Below, one piece after another: positions 1 to 7,824 of a stretch of 64,000 nt of DNA. Location: assembly GCA_023301465.1 (NCBI GenBank), contig JALZUQ010000048.1:44973-108972 (forward strand), given 5' to 3'. Source of the DNA: Oligoflexales bacterium. Its GTDB lineage: Bacteria; Bdellovibrionota_B; Oligoflexia; Oligoflexales; JALZUQ01. The first letter of the stretch is position 1. Every line of letters begins with the position of its first letter. Under the pieces are notes generated by a model. It saw only the letters and a list, made by a program, of their open reading frames with translations, made no database searches and was not told where the DNA came from. The position numbers were made by a program, and so were the translations under genes.

Positions 1-158
1 AAGTTATTTTTCTCCATTAACTCGTATAGCCATCATTCTATTCAATCTTACAAAAGGTGCAACAGACAAAAGGCCTCTTTTTGGTCTGAAACCCCATATT
101 TGCCAATAGTTTGAAATCAAAGTATCTTAAAAACTGATTATTTACTGAGCAGATTAGG

Positions 159-974
159 ATGCTAGCAAACTTGATTGAACAAAATTCACCATTTTTCGAT
201 CCTCAAACATCTAAATTTTTGTTTAAGGGTGGAGTGTTGATAGCGTCTGATATTCATATCCGAGAGCCCAATGATACAAATGCAAATTGTCTTATTAGTG
301 CATTTGAAAAGATGCAGGGTTCTAAGCTTGATAGTGTTTTTTTCTTAGGTGATATTTTCGACTTCTATTTTGGAGCTCAATCTTTTTTTAATAGAAAATT
401 TTCTTCAGTTTTTTCTAAAATGGGTTTACTCACAAAAATTTCTACTGAAGTTTTGTTTATGGAAGGGAATCATGAGTTTGGTAGTAAAAATCTTGAATGT
501 GATCACTTTCATTTTGTGAAAGATAATTACCATGTTTATGAATATGCAGGAAAGAAGTTACTGCTATCTCATGGTGATTTATTAAACGCACCTAAGTTAT
601 ATTTATGGTTTAGGAGTCTTGTTAAATCTAAGATTTTGCACATGATTGCAAAATGGATTCCGGGATCTTGGTTAGATAAATATGCGTTGACGCACGCGAA
701 TTTATCAAGAGGACAAGATAAATATAGAAAAATCCCTCACCAAAAAATCATTGCAGATGCATTTCATCAGCTTGACTCCTATCAAGCAGATCATTTTATT
801 TTTGGTCATTTTCATTATCCATTTTTTGAATCTAAAGAGAATAAACATATTTTTTGTTCTCACTCATGGATGAAGCCTAGCTTTTTGTACTACACTCCTG
901 GCGGTAAAGTTTTTCGATTATTCATAAACCATGATGGCACACTTCGTTCTTATAAAGCCTTAACTTCAGATTAA
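159..974 (+). CDS. Calcineurin-like metallophosphoesterase, LpxH-like
   Basis: The 271-residue protein carries the full set of metallophosphoesterase metal-binding motifs in order: SDIHI near residue 30, GDIFD near 65, GNHE near 104, SHGD near 138 and GHFH near 218. This set and the overall length resemble the LpxH family, which cleaves UDP-2,3-diacylglucosamine in lipid A synthesis at the inner membrane. The GDIFDFYFG segment is close to the GDxFDxWxG signature of LpxH, but the remaining sequence is divergent, so the exact substrate is inferred. The first ATG is directly preceded by an AGG, leaving little room for a normal ribosome-binding site; a TTG at 171 is an alternative start. It stands alone, followed by a small hairpin. 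Confidence 0.8.
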   Translation: MLANLIEQNSPFFDPQTSKFLFKGGVLIASDIHIREPNDTNANCLISAFEKMQGSKLDSVFFLGDIFDFYFGAQSFFNRKFSSVFSKMGLLTKISTEVLFMEGNHEFGSKNLECDHFHFVKDNYHVYEYAGKKLLLSHGDLLNAPKLYLWFRSLVKSKILHMIAKWIPGSWLDKYALTHANLSRGQDKYRKIPHQKIIADAFHQLDSYQADHFIFGHFHYPFFESKENKHIFCSHSWMKPSFLYYTPGGKVFRLFINHDGTLRSYKALTSD

Positions 975-984
975 AGATGAAAAA

Positions 985-1006
985 CCACAGTTGATCAACA
1001 CTGTGG
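985..1006 (+). terminator. Hairpin after the phosphoesterase gene
   Basis: A perfect 7-bp inverted repeat (CCACAGT / ACTGTGG) with an 8-base loop lies 11 bases past the stop codon. No T-run follows, so it is at best a weak or processing hairpin rather than a textbook intrinsic terminator. Confidence 0.3.
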
Positions 1007-1082
1007 AAGATTTAAGTATTTGATATTAATAGGTTTAAAGTCGTGCCTTTGTAGTAATCTTACTTTTTGCCGATAGTAACTT

Positions 1083-1748
1083 ATGATGAGTTTACACAAA
1101 TTTAAAAATCATAAAATTTTCTGGGTATTATTGCTCTTGGTGTGTTGCAAGCCAGAACAGGACTTTGCCAGCGGTGTACCAAATCAAACAATTGGCTCTT
1201 ATTCAGCGATAGATGAACAACCAGTTGAAAGCCCTGAAGTATCAGCCGATGTCATTGATAATGGCTTTGGTGATCAAGGTGAACCGTCTCAACCTTTAAA
1301 TATTCCTATTGGAGATATTGCTTTACCACCAGAACCAACTCCAGAACCTTTGCCACCAGAACCAACTCCAGAACCTTTATCGCCAGTTACTACCATAGTG
1401 CCTACGGCAACTCCTGTGCCGACACCAAAAAGGCAGTTTTCGTTTGTTGCAAGAGTTGATGCACCATTTAGTGGTGGGGCATTGACAAGTATTCCTTCAA
1501 CATTGAGTTGTAATAAAACAAGCGTGTCGAAATGTTCTGCACAGTTTGATGAAGGAACTACTGTTCAGTTGTTCATGCCGACTAAAATATTTGTTGCAAA
1601 CCTTCTGGGAAGGTCTGGGTTTTTAAATTACACAGGTTTTTGGTGGTGTAATGGTCAAAGAATTGGTGGTGTTTTAACTAGTAGAGGTGCTTCTTTAACG
1701 ATTAAAATGGATCGCAACTGGAGTTGTGGTGCTTTACACAACTTCTGA
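1083..1748 (+). CDS. Proline-repeat lipoprotein of unknown function
   Basis: This 221-residue protein begins with a basic stretch and a hydrophobic segment ending in VCC, a plausible lipobox, so it is probably a lipoprotein. A linker at about residues 81-100 holds two copies of PPEPTPEPL followed by more Pro/Thr-rich sequence, typical of an extended spacer across the periplasm or outside the cell. The C-terminal part from about residue 118 has four cysteines and a WWCNGQ segment and looks like a compact domain with possible disulfides. I do not recognise the domain. It converges with the minus-strand gene ending at 1754, with 5 bases between them. Confidence 0.7.
   Translation: MMSLHKFKNHKIFWVLLLLVCCKPEQDFASGVPNQTIGSYSAIDEQPVESPEVSADVIDNGFGDQGEPSQPLNIPIGDIALPPEPTPEPLPPEPTPEPLSPVTTIVPTATPVPTPKRQFSFVARVDAPFSGGALTSIPSTLSCNKTSVSKCSAQFDEGTTVQLFMPTKIFVANLLGRSGFLNYTGFWWCNGQRIGGVLTSRGASLTIKMDRNWSCGALHNF
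1326..1379 (+). repeat. Two 27-bp direct repeats coding PPEPTPEPL
   Basis: Two adjacent 27-base units starting at 1326 and 1353 are nearly identical at the DNA level, not only in protein. This suggests a recent duplication in the proline-rich linker of the surrounding lipoprotein gene. Confidence 0.75.
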
Positions 1749-1753
1749 CTTAT

Positions 1754-2866
1754 TTATTCAGTTCTGGTGCCCAAAAACATAATGGCAAGTGGCATAAGTA
1801 AAATTATTATCAACATAATTGAAGATTTCTGATGATTGCTCCCAAGAACTCCACATAATGAAATAGAAATAGGTTCAGTGATGTCTTTCATCGAAAAAGA
1901 ACGCCAAGAAACATCGCAATACTGATTGCTTAAATCACAACCTTCACGAAGATTATAAATATCATCTAAGGCATCATTAATAGAGGTAGGATTAAAAACT
2001 TCCTCCTCACTTGTTTGCACAATAGCAGAAAAAATAGCAGCAGTACTTCTTCTTGCGGCAGCAAAACGTAAAGCGTCAAAAGTAACGTTAATATCGCATT
2101 GATCAAGTCTTTCAGAGTGCCCCGGTCCATCTCTACCTTCATTGTGCTTGCCTGTCACAATATCTGCATAATTTGCTACAGAAATCAGTTGTAAGTCATC
2201 ATCTCGTATTGAATGTGCGTAAGAGTCTTGAATAGTATGGGCGATTTGTCCGAGAATAAAAGCAGGGTTATATACCGATATTTCAACTTCTCCATAAAAG
2301 GGGAATGTCCATATTGTTCTGGGTTGGGAATCTTGTTGATTATTGATGTACTTATGAATTTTTTTAGCAAGAGTTAGAATATGTTCACGAAATTCTTTGA
2401 CCGCTTGGATATTGCCATCAATGCCATCATGGGTAGACCGACGAAGAGAATGTTGAATTTGGTTCTCATCACGAATATGAAGGCTTCTTGTCTCATTAAA
2501 CTTTATTATTGCTATTCCTTGAGTATCAGGAAAACGTACTCCAGCTACAAAAGAAGATATAACAAATCTTTCTAATAGCGGACTATTTTTTACATCAAAC
2601 GTTTTTGTCACTTTATTGGTAAAGGCTACACTTCCTTTATCTATATCAATATTATCTTGTAGTGCTAAATCAAAAAGAGGTTCTAAAATATCTAAGCCAT
2701 CAATATCATCATCTGCAGAGTATGGAGAGTCTAATACATCCAAAGCAGCTAAAGTAATTTTTTCATGACAAGGTTCGGTTTGAGGTGTGAGAATTTGAAA
2801 AGCTAAAGCATGACTTGAGCATATCACTATAATAATCAAGGCAATTAATCTTTGAATCTGTCTCAT
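1754..2866 (-). CDS. Secreted zinc-dependent phospholipase C-like protein
   Basis: The 370-residue protein has an N-terminal signal peptide (about residues 1-22) and then a mature region with the His pattern of the zinc-dependent phospholipase C / S1-P1 nuclease fold. CHEKIT places a His at residue 34, and near residue 210 there is an IAH-TIQD-SYAH segment giving H-x3-D-x3-H followed by an acidic cluster. The family binds three zinc ions and hydrolyses phosphate esters outside the cytoplasm. Assignment rests on these motifs only. The C-terminus is odd: a Cys-Gly is followed by a short polar stretch, a hydrophobic helix and a short charged tail, which resembles a C-terminal membrane-sorting signal. 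Its ATG overlaps the stop of the gene before it, so the two are probably translated together. Confidence 0.6.
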   Translation of the reverse strand: MRQIQRLIALIIIVICSSHALAFQILTPQTEPCHEKITLAALDVLDSPYSADDDIDGLDILEPLFDLALQDNIDIDKGSVAFTNKVTKTFDVKNSPLLERFVISSFVAGVRFPDTQGIAIIKFNETRSLHIRDENQIQHSLRRSTHDGIDGNIQAVKEFREHILTLAKKIHKYINNQQDSQPRTIWTFPFYGEVEISVYNPAFILGQIAHTIQDSYAHSIRDDDLQLISVANYADIVTGKHNEGRDGPGHSERLDQCDINVTFDALRFAAARRSTAAIFSAIVQTSEEEVFNPTSINDALDDIYNLREGCDLSNQYCDVSWRSFSMKDITEPISISLCGVLGSNHQKSSIMLIIILLMPLAIMFLGTRTE

Positions 2867-3528
2867 TGAAAGCTATACTCCAAACTTAATACCGATAAAT
2901 AATGAAATGCTAAAAGCGGTATCCCTGTTGTTACGGGTGCAACAATGTCTAAAGTTAATGGAGTAAACTCAATGACTGATTTGTCTGTAATTGGCCACCT
3001 TAGTGAGGTAGGCCTGACATCAACAAACCAGCCTTTTTCACCCGGTTCATCGATATCAGTTGGTGATAATAATACACTCATACCTGCAGAAATAGAAAAC
3101 CTAATTCGGCCTAAAAATAAAAGTGCTTCATAACCAAAACCAATATTTAATAAATCAATATGTGTATCATCTAATGTAAAATCAGAGATACGGTCTTCTT
3201 CTATAATGGCAAAAATGCCTTGAGACTTGTGTCTGTACCCAAACATAATGCCCGGGACAAGTCTTCCTCCAAATACATCATTACGTGCATCAAAAATAGC
3301 TCCACCTAGTTGAATTTGAGCCCAATACGCATTGGTGAAGAGGGCTGATTCAAGAGTGGAAAATTCATTTCGATGCTTTTGGGTTTCGTCAACTTCAGTT
3401 AATTGAAATCTTGTGCTTCCTATTTTTTTTGACGTAGGTTTAGTCTCTTGAGAGAAACCAATACAAGTATAGAAAAGGCTAGAAAAGACAAATAAAATTT
3501 TAGAAATAGTATTAATGTGCGTTTTCAG
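2863..3528 (-). CDS. Secreted beta-rich protein, probable CTG start
   Basis: An ATG-based reading begins only at 3246, but the frame stays open upstream to a TAG at 3538-3540. That extension encodes a lysine-containing start, a hydrophobic segment (ILFVFSSLFYTC) and a likely cleavage site after GFS: a typical signal peptide. No ATG, GTG or TTG is in frame there. A CTG at 3528 lies 6 bases after a strong AGGAG and is the best start; an ATT at 3516 is the other option. The resulting 221-residue protein has alternating hydrophobic and polar stretches and ends in LEYSFQ, suggesting an outer-membrane or periplasmic beta structure. It overlaps the Tpx-like gene upstream and the phospholipase-like gene downstream, so all three look like one operon. 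Function unknown. Confidence 0.6.
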   Translation of the reverse strand: MKTHINTISKILFVFSSLFYTCIGFSQETKPTSKKIGSTRFQLTEVDETQKHRNEFSTLESALFTNAYWAQIQLGGAIFDARNDVFGGRLVPGIMFGYRHKSQGIFAIIEEDRISDFTLDDTHIDLLNIGFGYEALLFLGRIRFSISAGMSVLLSPTDIDEPGEKGWFVDVRPTSLRWPITDKSVIEFTPLTLDIVAPVTTGIPLLAFHYLSVLSLEYSFQ

Positions 3529-4120
3529 TTGAATCTCCTAATAGAGACCTAGCAAAATCGAAAGCTTTTTTGATGTCAGGAATATGATTTACGTTTGGAA
3601 CAATTTGCATGTACCTAATAATACCTTTGCGGTCGATAACAATCACACCTCGCGTCAGTACTTTTTCACTTTTAATAAGTAAACCTGATTTTTTTCCAAA
3701 CCTAAGAGACTTTGAATCAGAAAAATAGTTTAAGTTATTTAAGCCAGCTTCATTTGCAAAATCATCCATAACCTTTTGTGGGTTACGGCTAATTACAATT
3801 TTTTCTATGTTATTTCCTAAAGAAGTCTCCTTACTTAACAGGTGGGTCTGAGCTTCACAAGTGGGTGTTGTGATGTCGGGAATGATATTTAAAATAGCAA
3901 CTTTACCGTTGTTTTTTAGCCGAAGGCTTTTTGCTTTTTTAAGCAAGTTATCTCCGATAGATAAGCTACCTTTCGCTAAAGATAGTTTTTCTTTTCCTAG
4001 AAAGACAAACGTTCCCGGTTTTACCGTATCATGTGAAGTAATATAAGAAGATACTTCATGTTGGTTGGTGATACATGAAATCAAACTGAGACTAAGTACA
4101 AAAACCAATACGTGAAACAC
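3512..4120 (-). CDS. Tpx-like thiol peroxidase lipoprotein
   Basis: The 202-residue protein starts at a GTG preceded by AGGAG and has a signal sequence ending in LISC, so Cys16 is a likely lipidation site. The rest follows the atypical 2-Cys peroxiredoxin Tpx: a TxPTC motif puts the peroxidatic cysteine at residue 88, in the same context as the TPVC of Tpx, and a late RGVIVIDRKGIIRYMQIV strand matches the family core. Tpx reduces hydroperoxides with electrons from thioredoxin. Two features are odd. Tpx is normally cytoplasmic or periplasmic, not a lipoprotein, and no cysteine follows residue 88, so the resolving cysteine of canonical Tpx is absent. It probably works as a 1-Cys enzyme or with a partner thiol. 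Confidence 0.7.
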   Translation of the reverse strand: MFHVLVFVLSLSLISCITNQHEVSSYITSHDTVKPGTFVFLGKEKLSLAKGSLSIGDNLLKKAKSLRLKNNGKVAILNIIPDITTPTCEAQTHLLSKETSLGNNIEKIVISRNPQKVMDDFANEAGLNNLNYFSDSKSLRFGKKSGLLIKSEKVLTRGVIVIDRKGIIRYMQIVPNVNHIPDIKKAFDFARSLLGDSTENAH

Positions 4121-4201
4121 AATGACTCCTGAATAAAATTTAACTTTATGGAAAGATTACTTTATTTTACTTTAATCTATGAAAATGATCTAGTGGGCAG
4201 A

Positions 4202-4259
4202 AACTCTCATTAGGCACTTTACATAGTCCTCAACAAAGACGATCTATTTGTTGAGAGTT
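4202..4259. other. Nested inverted repeats between hemD and the Tpx-like gene
   Basis: CTCAACAAA at 4229-4237 pairs perfectly with TTTGTTGAG at 4247-4255. AACTCTCA at 4202-4209 pairs perfectly with TGAGAGTT at 4252-4259. The two pairings share bases 4252-4255, so they are partly exclusive. There is no clear T-run on either strand. On the minus strand the element lies after hemD and before the Tpx-like gene, where a weak terminator or attenuator would fit. Confidence 0.4.
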
Positions 4260-4320
4260 AAAGTTATTGAGTATGTTCTCTATGAATTTAGTTTGTAGTC
4301 CTTGCTAGAGAGGCCGTTGG

Positions 4321-5010
4321 CTAGTCTTTTTGTGTTGATATGACTAAAGACTCAATACTTTGTTCCTCAGAAATTTGTATTGAATACTCTGTTGGAACGC
4401 TTTTTTTTGTTGTTTCACCAATGCAATGTAATTCTATCAGATTGGTATTTGGGAGATTAATAGAAAAAAAATGACGAACAGCAGATGGTGAAGCGAATGC
4501 TATTTTGTATTTTTTTTCTGGTTGGAGTCTAAGCTTACTTTGTATGGGGTTTGAATTCTTATATAAAGCTATGTGTTCAATTTGTTGAAAACCTTTCTTT
4601 TGAAAAGCCTCGACTATATTAAATGCGGGTTTATCAACCCCACAGAAAGCAATTTTTGAGTCTAGTGGAAGCTGTTCTATGAGATGTTTAGCAAGGTCTT
4701 TTCCATTTTTACAATGGGGAACTAAAGAAGGTGTTCGAAATTCATTAATTTTCTTTGAGACCTCTTGTCCAAAACACCAAACTTTCACATCAGGGTGACA
4801 GAAAATCTCCCACCAATTTTTATGGTGTTGTAAACAATTAACTGTAAATTTTGATGTAATAATCATATTTTTCACAGAAGTAGCTGTAGGAATATCGCAC
4901 AGTTCTTCTTGTTGAATGCAAGGGTAGTGGTGGACAGAGCTTTTATCGGCAAAAAGTTTTTTGTCCTTTTCCCAGTCAGCTACGCTTCTTGTCCAAATAA
5001 TTTCATGCAT
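4321..5010 (-). CDS. hemD: Uroporphyrinogen-III synthase
   Basis: At 229 residues this matches the usual length of HemD, which closes and inverts ring D of hydroxymethylbilane to give uroporphyrinogen III in cytoplasmic tetrapyrrole synthesis. The family is poorly conserved. The supporting pieces are an early IIWTRS strand, a central KIAFCGVDKPAFN segment at the start of the second domain, the IAFASPSAVRHFF segment (the most conserved part of HemD) and a late HCIGETT motif. No other haem genes lie nearby. It begins at an ATG and is divergent from the aldehyde dehydrogenase gene, with an 86-base shared upstream region. Confidence 0.75.
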   Translation of the reverse strand: MHEIIWTRSVADWEKDKKLFADKSSVHHYPCIQQEELCDIPTATSVKNMIITSKFTVNCLQHHKNWWEIFCHPDVKVWCFGQEVSKKINEFRTPSLVPHCKNGKDLAKHLIEQLPLDSKIAFCGVDKPAFNIVEAFQKKGFQQIEHIALYKNSNPIQSKLRLQPEKKYKIAFASPSAVRHFFSINLPNTNLIELHCIGETTKKSVPTEYSIQISEEQSIESLVISTQKD

Positions 5011-5048
5011 AAAGTAAGTGTAGCATGAAATGATAAATCACTAGAAAT

Positions 5049-5076
5049 TTGTGACTCATATTGTATATTTTATAGA
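5049..5076 (+). promoter_or_regulatory. Possible promoter for the ALDH7 gene
   Basis: TTGTGA (5049-5054) and TATAGA (5071-5076) are separated by 16 bases and lie 20 bases before the ATG at 5097. The match to the sigma-70 consensus is moderate. Confidence 0.35.
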
Positions 5077-5096
5077 TCTAATCACAGGAATATATC

Positions 5097-6629
5097 ATGG
5101 AATTTTTAAAAAATTTAGGCATTGAATCTGTTAACCAAGGTTATTGTACAGGGCAAATATTTGGAGGTGGAACCGATAAGGAGCTACGCACGATCCACTC
5201 TCCTGTAGATGGTAAAGAAATTGCAAAAGTAGCGATGGCAAACGACCAAGACTATGAGCTTGTTATGGATTCTGCAAAAGCTGCATTTCCAATGTGGAGG
5301 CATACACCTGCCCCAAAGCGTGGTGAGATTGTACGGCAACTAGGTAATAAACTTCGTGATTATAAGCATGATCTTGGTTCATTGGTTTCCTATGAAATGG
5401 GAAAAAGTCTTCAAGAGGGGCTAGGTGAAGTTCAAGAGATGATAGATATATGTGATTTTGCGGTAGGTCTTTCCAGGCAACTTTATGGTTTGACTATGCA
5501 CTCAGAGCGAGAAGAGCACAGAATGTATGAACAATGGCACCCTTATGGAGTGGTCGGAATTATCTCTGCATTTAATTTTCCCGTCGCTGTTTGGGCGTGG
5601 AACTCTGCAATTGCTGCAGTGTGTGGAAATGTTTCTATCTGGAAACCCTCAGAGAAAACTCCATTAACTGCGTTAGCTTGTTTTAAAATTTTTGGTCAAG
5701 TTCTCAAAGATAATAATCTACCAGAAGGGATCATGAGTGTTATCGTAGGTGATGGACCAACCATTGGCGAAAAAATGACTGCAGATAGAAGAGTACCTCT
5801 GGTTTCAGCAACCGGCTCTTGTAGAATGGGTGCTAGAGTTGGTGGAGTGGTTGCAAGTAGGTTTGGTAGTACCATTTTAGAGTTAGGTGGAAATAATGCG
5901 ATTATCCTAACAAAAAATGCAGACTTAAAACTGGCTTTACCAGCGATGGTTTTCGGTGCAGTTGGAACTGCCGGACAAAGGTGTACTTCCACCAGAAGGC
6001 TTATTATTCATGAGAGTATTTACGACCAAGTAAAATCAGTCATGTTAAAAGCATATGAAGGTATCAAGGTTGGTGATCCTCTGGATGAAAATACTCATGT
6101 TGGTCCTCTCATTGATCATGATGCTGTCAAAGCAATGCAAACCACTTTATCTAAAGTTCAAGAAGAGGGTGGTAAGCTGATTGTTGGTGGAGAAGTTTTA
6201 GAAGGAAAAGGTTATGAGTCTGGATGTTACGTAAAACCAGCAATCGTAGAAGCCAAAAATGAGTACCATATGGTTCAAGAAGAAACCTTTGCTCCAATCT
6301 TATACCTGTTAAAGTATAGTGGTGACGTTAGCAATGCGATTGCCATTCAAAATGATGTAGTGCAAGGCCTTTCATCAGCCATTTTTACTGAAAACCTTAA
6401 AGAGGCAGAACAGTTTCTTTCTGCTTGGGGCTCTGATTGTGGGATTGCAAATGTAAATATTGGGACATCTGGTGCAGAGATTGGCGGTGCTTTTGGTGGA
6501 GAAAAAGATACTGGCGGTGGCCGAGAATCAGGTTCTGACTCTTGGAAAGCGTACATGCGTCGTCAAACGAATACGATAAACTATAGTGATGAGCTTCCTT
6601 TAGCTCAAGGGATCAAGTTTGATCTTTAA
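5097..6629 (+). CDS. ALDH7-family aldehyde dehydrogenase
   Basis: The 510-residue protein is a full-length NAD(P)-dependent aldehyde dehydrogenase. The catalytic base lies in LELGGN (Glu262), the nucleophile in GTAGQRCTS (Cys296), and the cofactor-binding segment around SAFNFPVAVWAWN near 158. The C-terminal stretch SWKAYMRRQTNTINYS followed by LPLAQGIKF is characteristic of the antiquitin/AmaB group (ALDH7), which oxidises alpha-aminoadipate semialdehyde or piperideine-6-carboxylate in lysine catabolism. The exact substrate here is inferred from the family. It starts at an ATG with AGGA 7 bases upstream, has its own probable promoter, and ends at a strong terminator, so it is monocistronic. 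No lysine catabolic partner gene is in the window. Confidence 0.9.
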   Translation: MEFLKNLGIESVNQGYCTGQIFGGGTDKELRTIHSPVDGKEIAKVAMANDQDYELVMDSAKAAFPMWRHTPAPKRGEIVRQLGNKLRDYKHDLGSLVSYEMGKSLQEGLGEVQEMIDICDFAVGLSRQLYGLTMHSEREEHRMYEQWHPYGVVGIISAFNFPVAVWAWNSAIAAVCGNVSIWKPSEKTPLTALACFKIFGQVLKDNNLPEGIMSVIVGDGPTIGEKMTADRRVPLVSATGSCRMGARVGGVVASRFGSTILELGGNNAIILTKNADLKLALPAMVFGAVGTAGQRCTSTRRLIIHESIYDQVKSVMLKAYEGIKVGDPLDENTHVGPLIDHDAVKAMQTTLSKVQEEGGKLIVGGEVLEGKGYESGCYVKPAIVEAKNEYHMVQEETFAPILYLLKYSGDVSNAIAIQNDVVQGLSSAIFTENLKEAEQFLSAWGSDCGIANVNIGTSGAEIGGAFGGEKDTGGGRESGSDSWKAYMRRQTNTINYSDELPLAQGIKFDL

Positions 6630-6651
6630 CGATCATTTTTTGATATCACTA

Positions 6652-6683
6652 GGCCGAAGCACTTTTTGCTTCGGCCTTTTTTT
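6652..6683 (+). terminator. Strong intrinsic terminator after the ALDH7 gene
   Basis: A perfect 10-bp GC-rich stem (GGCCGAAGCA / TGCTTCGGCC) with a 5-base loop is followed by seven T residues. This is a textbook Rho-independent terminator 22 bases past the stop codon. Confidence 0.95.
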
Positions 6684-6918
6684 ATTGTGTCATTAAATCT
6701 TGAGCTAGTTTTTTGACAGCAAGTTGGTTTGAAGAAAGACTCATGATCACCCGGGTTAGTTAAATGTTGACTATTTAGCTTCTCAAAAATTTAACAAATT
6801 CGTGATGAAAAACCAGCTTAAACCTTTAGGTGGGTAGCTTGTTTAAGATGCGTGCAAATCTAAGGCATAGGTTATAAATCCGATAGATTGGAGTATGATT
6901 TTGTGCTAGATAATAAGC
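6684..6918 (+). other. Intergenic leader before the purine operon
   Basis: No gene is visible here. A 7-bp inverted repeat (CTTAAAC / GTTTAAG) around 6819-6848 and a TATGAT hexamer at 6894-6899 are the only signals. The hexamer would place transcription start about 13 bases before purS, giving a very short 5' end. I do not see a conserved purine or PRPP riboswitch core. Confidence 0.3.
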
Positions 6919-7158
6919 ATGCGGTTTAAAATAGAAGTCAAATTAAAGCCAGAGGTACTAGATCCAGAAGGTCGTGCCATTTTGCATATGGTACATGGTC
7001 AAGGTTTAGATAAAATACGCCACATTGCCGCTTATAAAACATTTTTAGTCGACGTAGAAGATGGGCATCCAAACCCAAGAGAAGCGGCTGAGCAAATCGC
7101 AAAAGACTACCTTACAAACCCAGTTTCCCATACTTACAGCATTACTGAGGACCACTAA
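6919..7158 (+). CDS. purS: FGAM synthase subunit PurS
   Basis: The 79-residue protein matches the small subunit PurS: an N-terminal KIEVKLKPEVLDPEG strand-loop, a central helix and a late AEQIAKDYLTNPV segment. PurS dimers bridge PurQ and PurL in the three-part phosphoribosylformylglycinamidine synthase, which performs the fourth step of de novo purine synthesis with glutamine and ATP. Its stop shares one base with the purQ start. No clear Shine-Dalgarno sequence precedes the ATG and an in-frame stop lies just upstream, so this start is forced and initiation may be leaderless or weak. Confidence 0.95.
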   Translation: MRFKIEVKLKPEVLDPEGRAILHMVHGQGLDKIRHIAAYKTFLVDVEDGHPNPREAAEQIAKDYLTNPVSHTYSITEDH

Positions 7159-7820
7159 TGTCAATACAAATAGGCATCTTACAGTTTCCGGGCTCTAACT
7201 GCGATGGCGACTGTAAGTCTGCCCTTGATTTGTTTGAGGGAGTAAAATCCTCTTTTGTTTGGCACACTGCTACTGACCTGTCGAAATATGACGGTATTGT
7301 GATACCCGGAGGATTTAGTTACGGCGATTATTTGCGGTCCGGTGCAATGGCATCGTACTCACCAGCTGTTTCAAGTCTCAAGAATTTTGGAGAGAGAAAA
7401 CCTGTTTTTGGAATTTGTAACGGTTTTCAAGTTTTAACGGAGTCCGGATTATTGCCGGGAGCACTGCTGAGAAACAGCAATCAAAAGTTTATATGCAAAT
7501 GGGTTGAACTCCAAACCACATCTGGACAAAGTGCAATACAAAAAGAGAATCTAGGAAACTTAAAGATGCCTGTTGCTCATGGAGAAGGGCGTTACTACAT
7601 TGACCAAGATGGACTAAATACACTCAAAAAAAACAATCAAATTCTTTTTAAATACTCAAAAGATATAAATGGCTCAACGGATCTGATTGCTGGAATTACC
7701 AATGTTAGGGGTAATATTATTGGAATGATGCCTCACCCAGAACGCTCCGCAGTTAAAAATATTCATGGGTGTGACGACGGTTTTAAGGTTTGGAAAACAT
7801 TTATAAGCATGTGTGGGTAA
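7158..7820 (+). CDS. purQ: FGAM synthase glutaminase subunit PurQ
   Basis: The 220-residue protein is a class I glutamine amidotransferase. The nucleophile is Cys87 in FGICNGFQ, the oxyanion region is [11 protein letters not shown] near residue 50, and the catalytic His-Glu pair sits in the late PHPER motif. PurQ releases ammonia from glutamine and passes it to PurL. It is the separate short form used with PurS, not the fused PurL of enteric bacteria. It overlaps purS by one base and is followed at once by purL, consistent with equimolar expression. Confidence 0.96.
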   Translation: MSIQIGILQFPGSNCDGDCKSALDLFEGVKSSFVWHTATDLSKYDGIVIPGGFSYGDYLRSGAMASYSPAVSSLKNFGERKPVFGICNGFQVLTESGLLPGALLRNSNQKFICKWVELQTTSGQSAIQKENLGNLKMPVAHGEGRYYIDQDGLNTLKKNNQILFKYSKDINGSTDLIAGITNVRGNIIGMMPHPERSAVKNIHGCDDGFKVWKTFISMCG

Positions 7821-7824
7821 TCAA

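Noticed and set aside
4..120. A 38-codon minus-strand frame from a TTG at 120, reading protein-like (FRPKRGLLSVAPFVRL)
   Set aside because: It lies at the window edge, has no clear ribosome-binding site, and is too short to support without homologues.
2381..2575. Plus-strand frame opposite the phospholipase-like gene
   Set aside because: It lies within a better supported gene on the other strand and has no domain or ribosome-binding site.
5696..5992. 98-codon minus-strand frame inside the ALDH7 gene
   Set aside because: It is the shadow of the conserved catalytic region of the aldehyde dehydrogenase.
6684..6918. A purine or PRPP riboswitch before purS
   Set aside because: No conserved aptamer core or terminator/antiterminator pair is visible.
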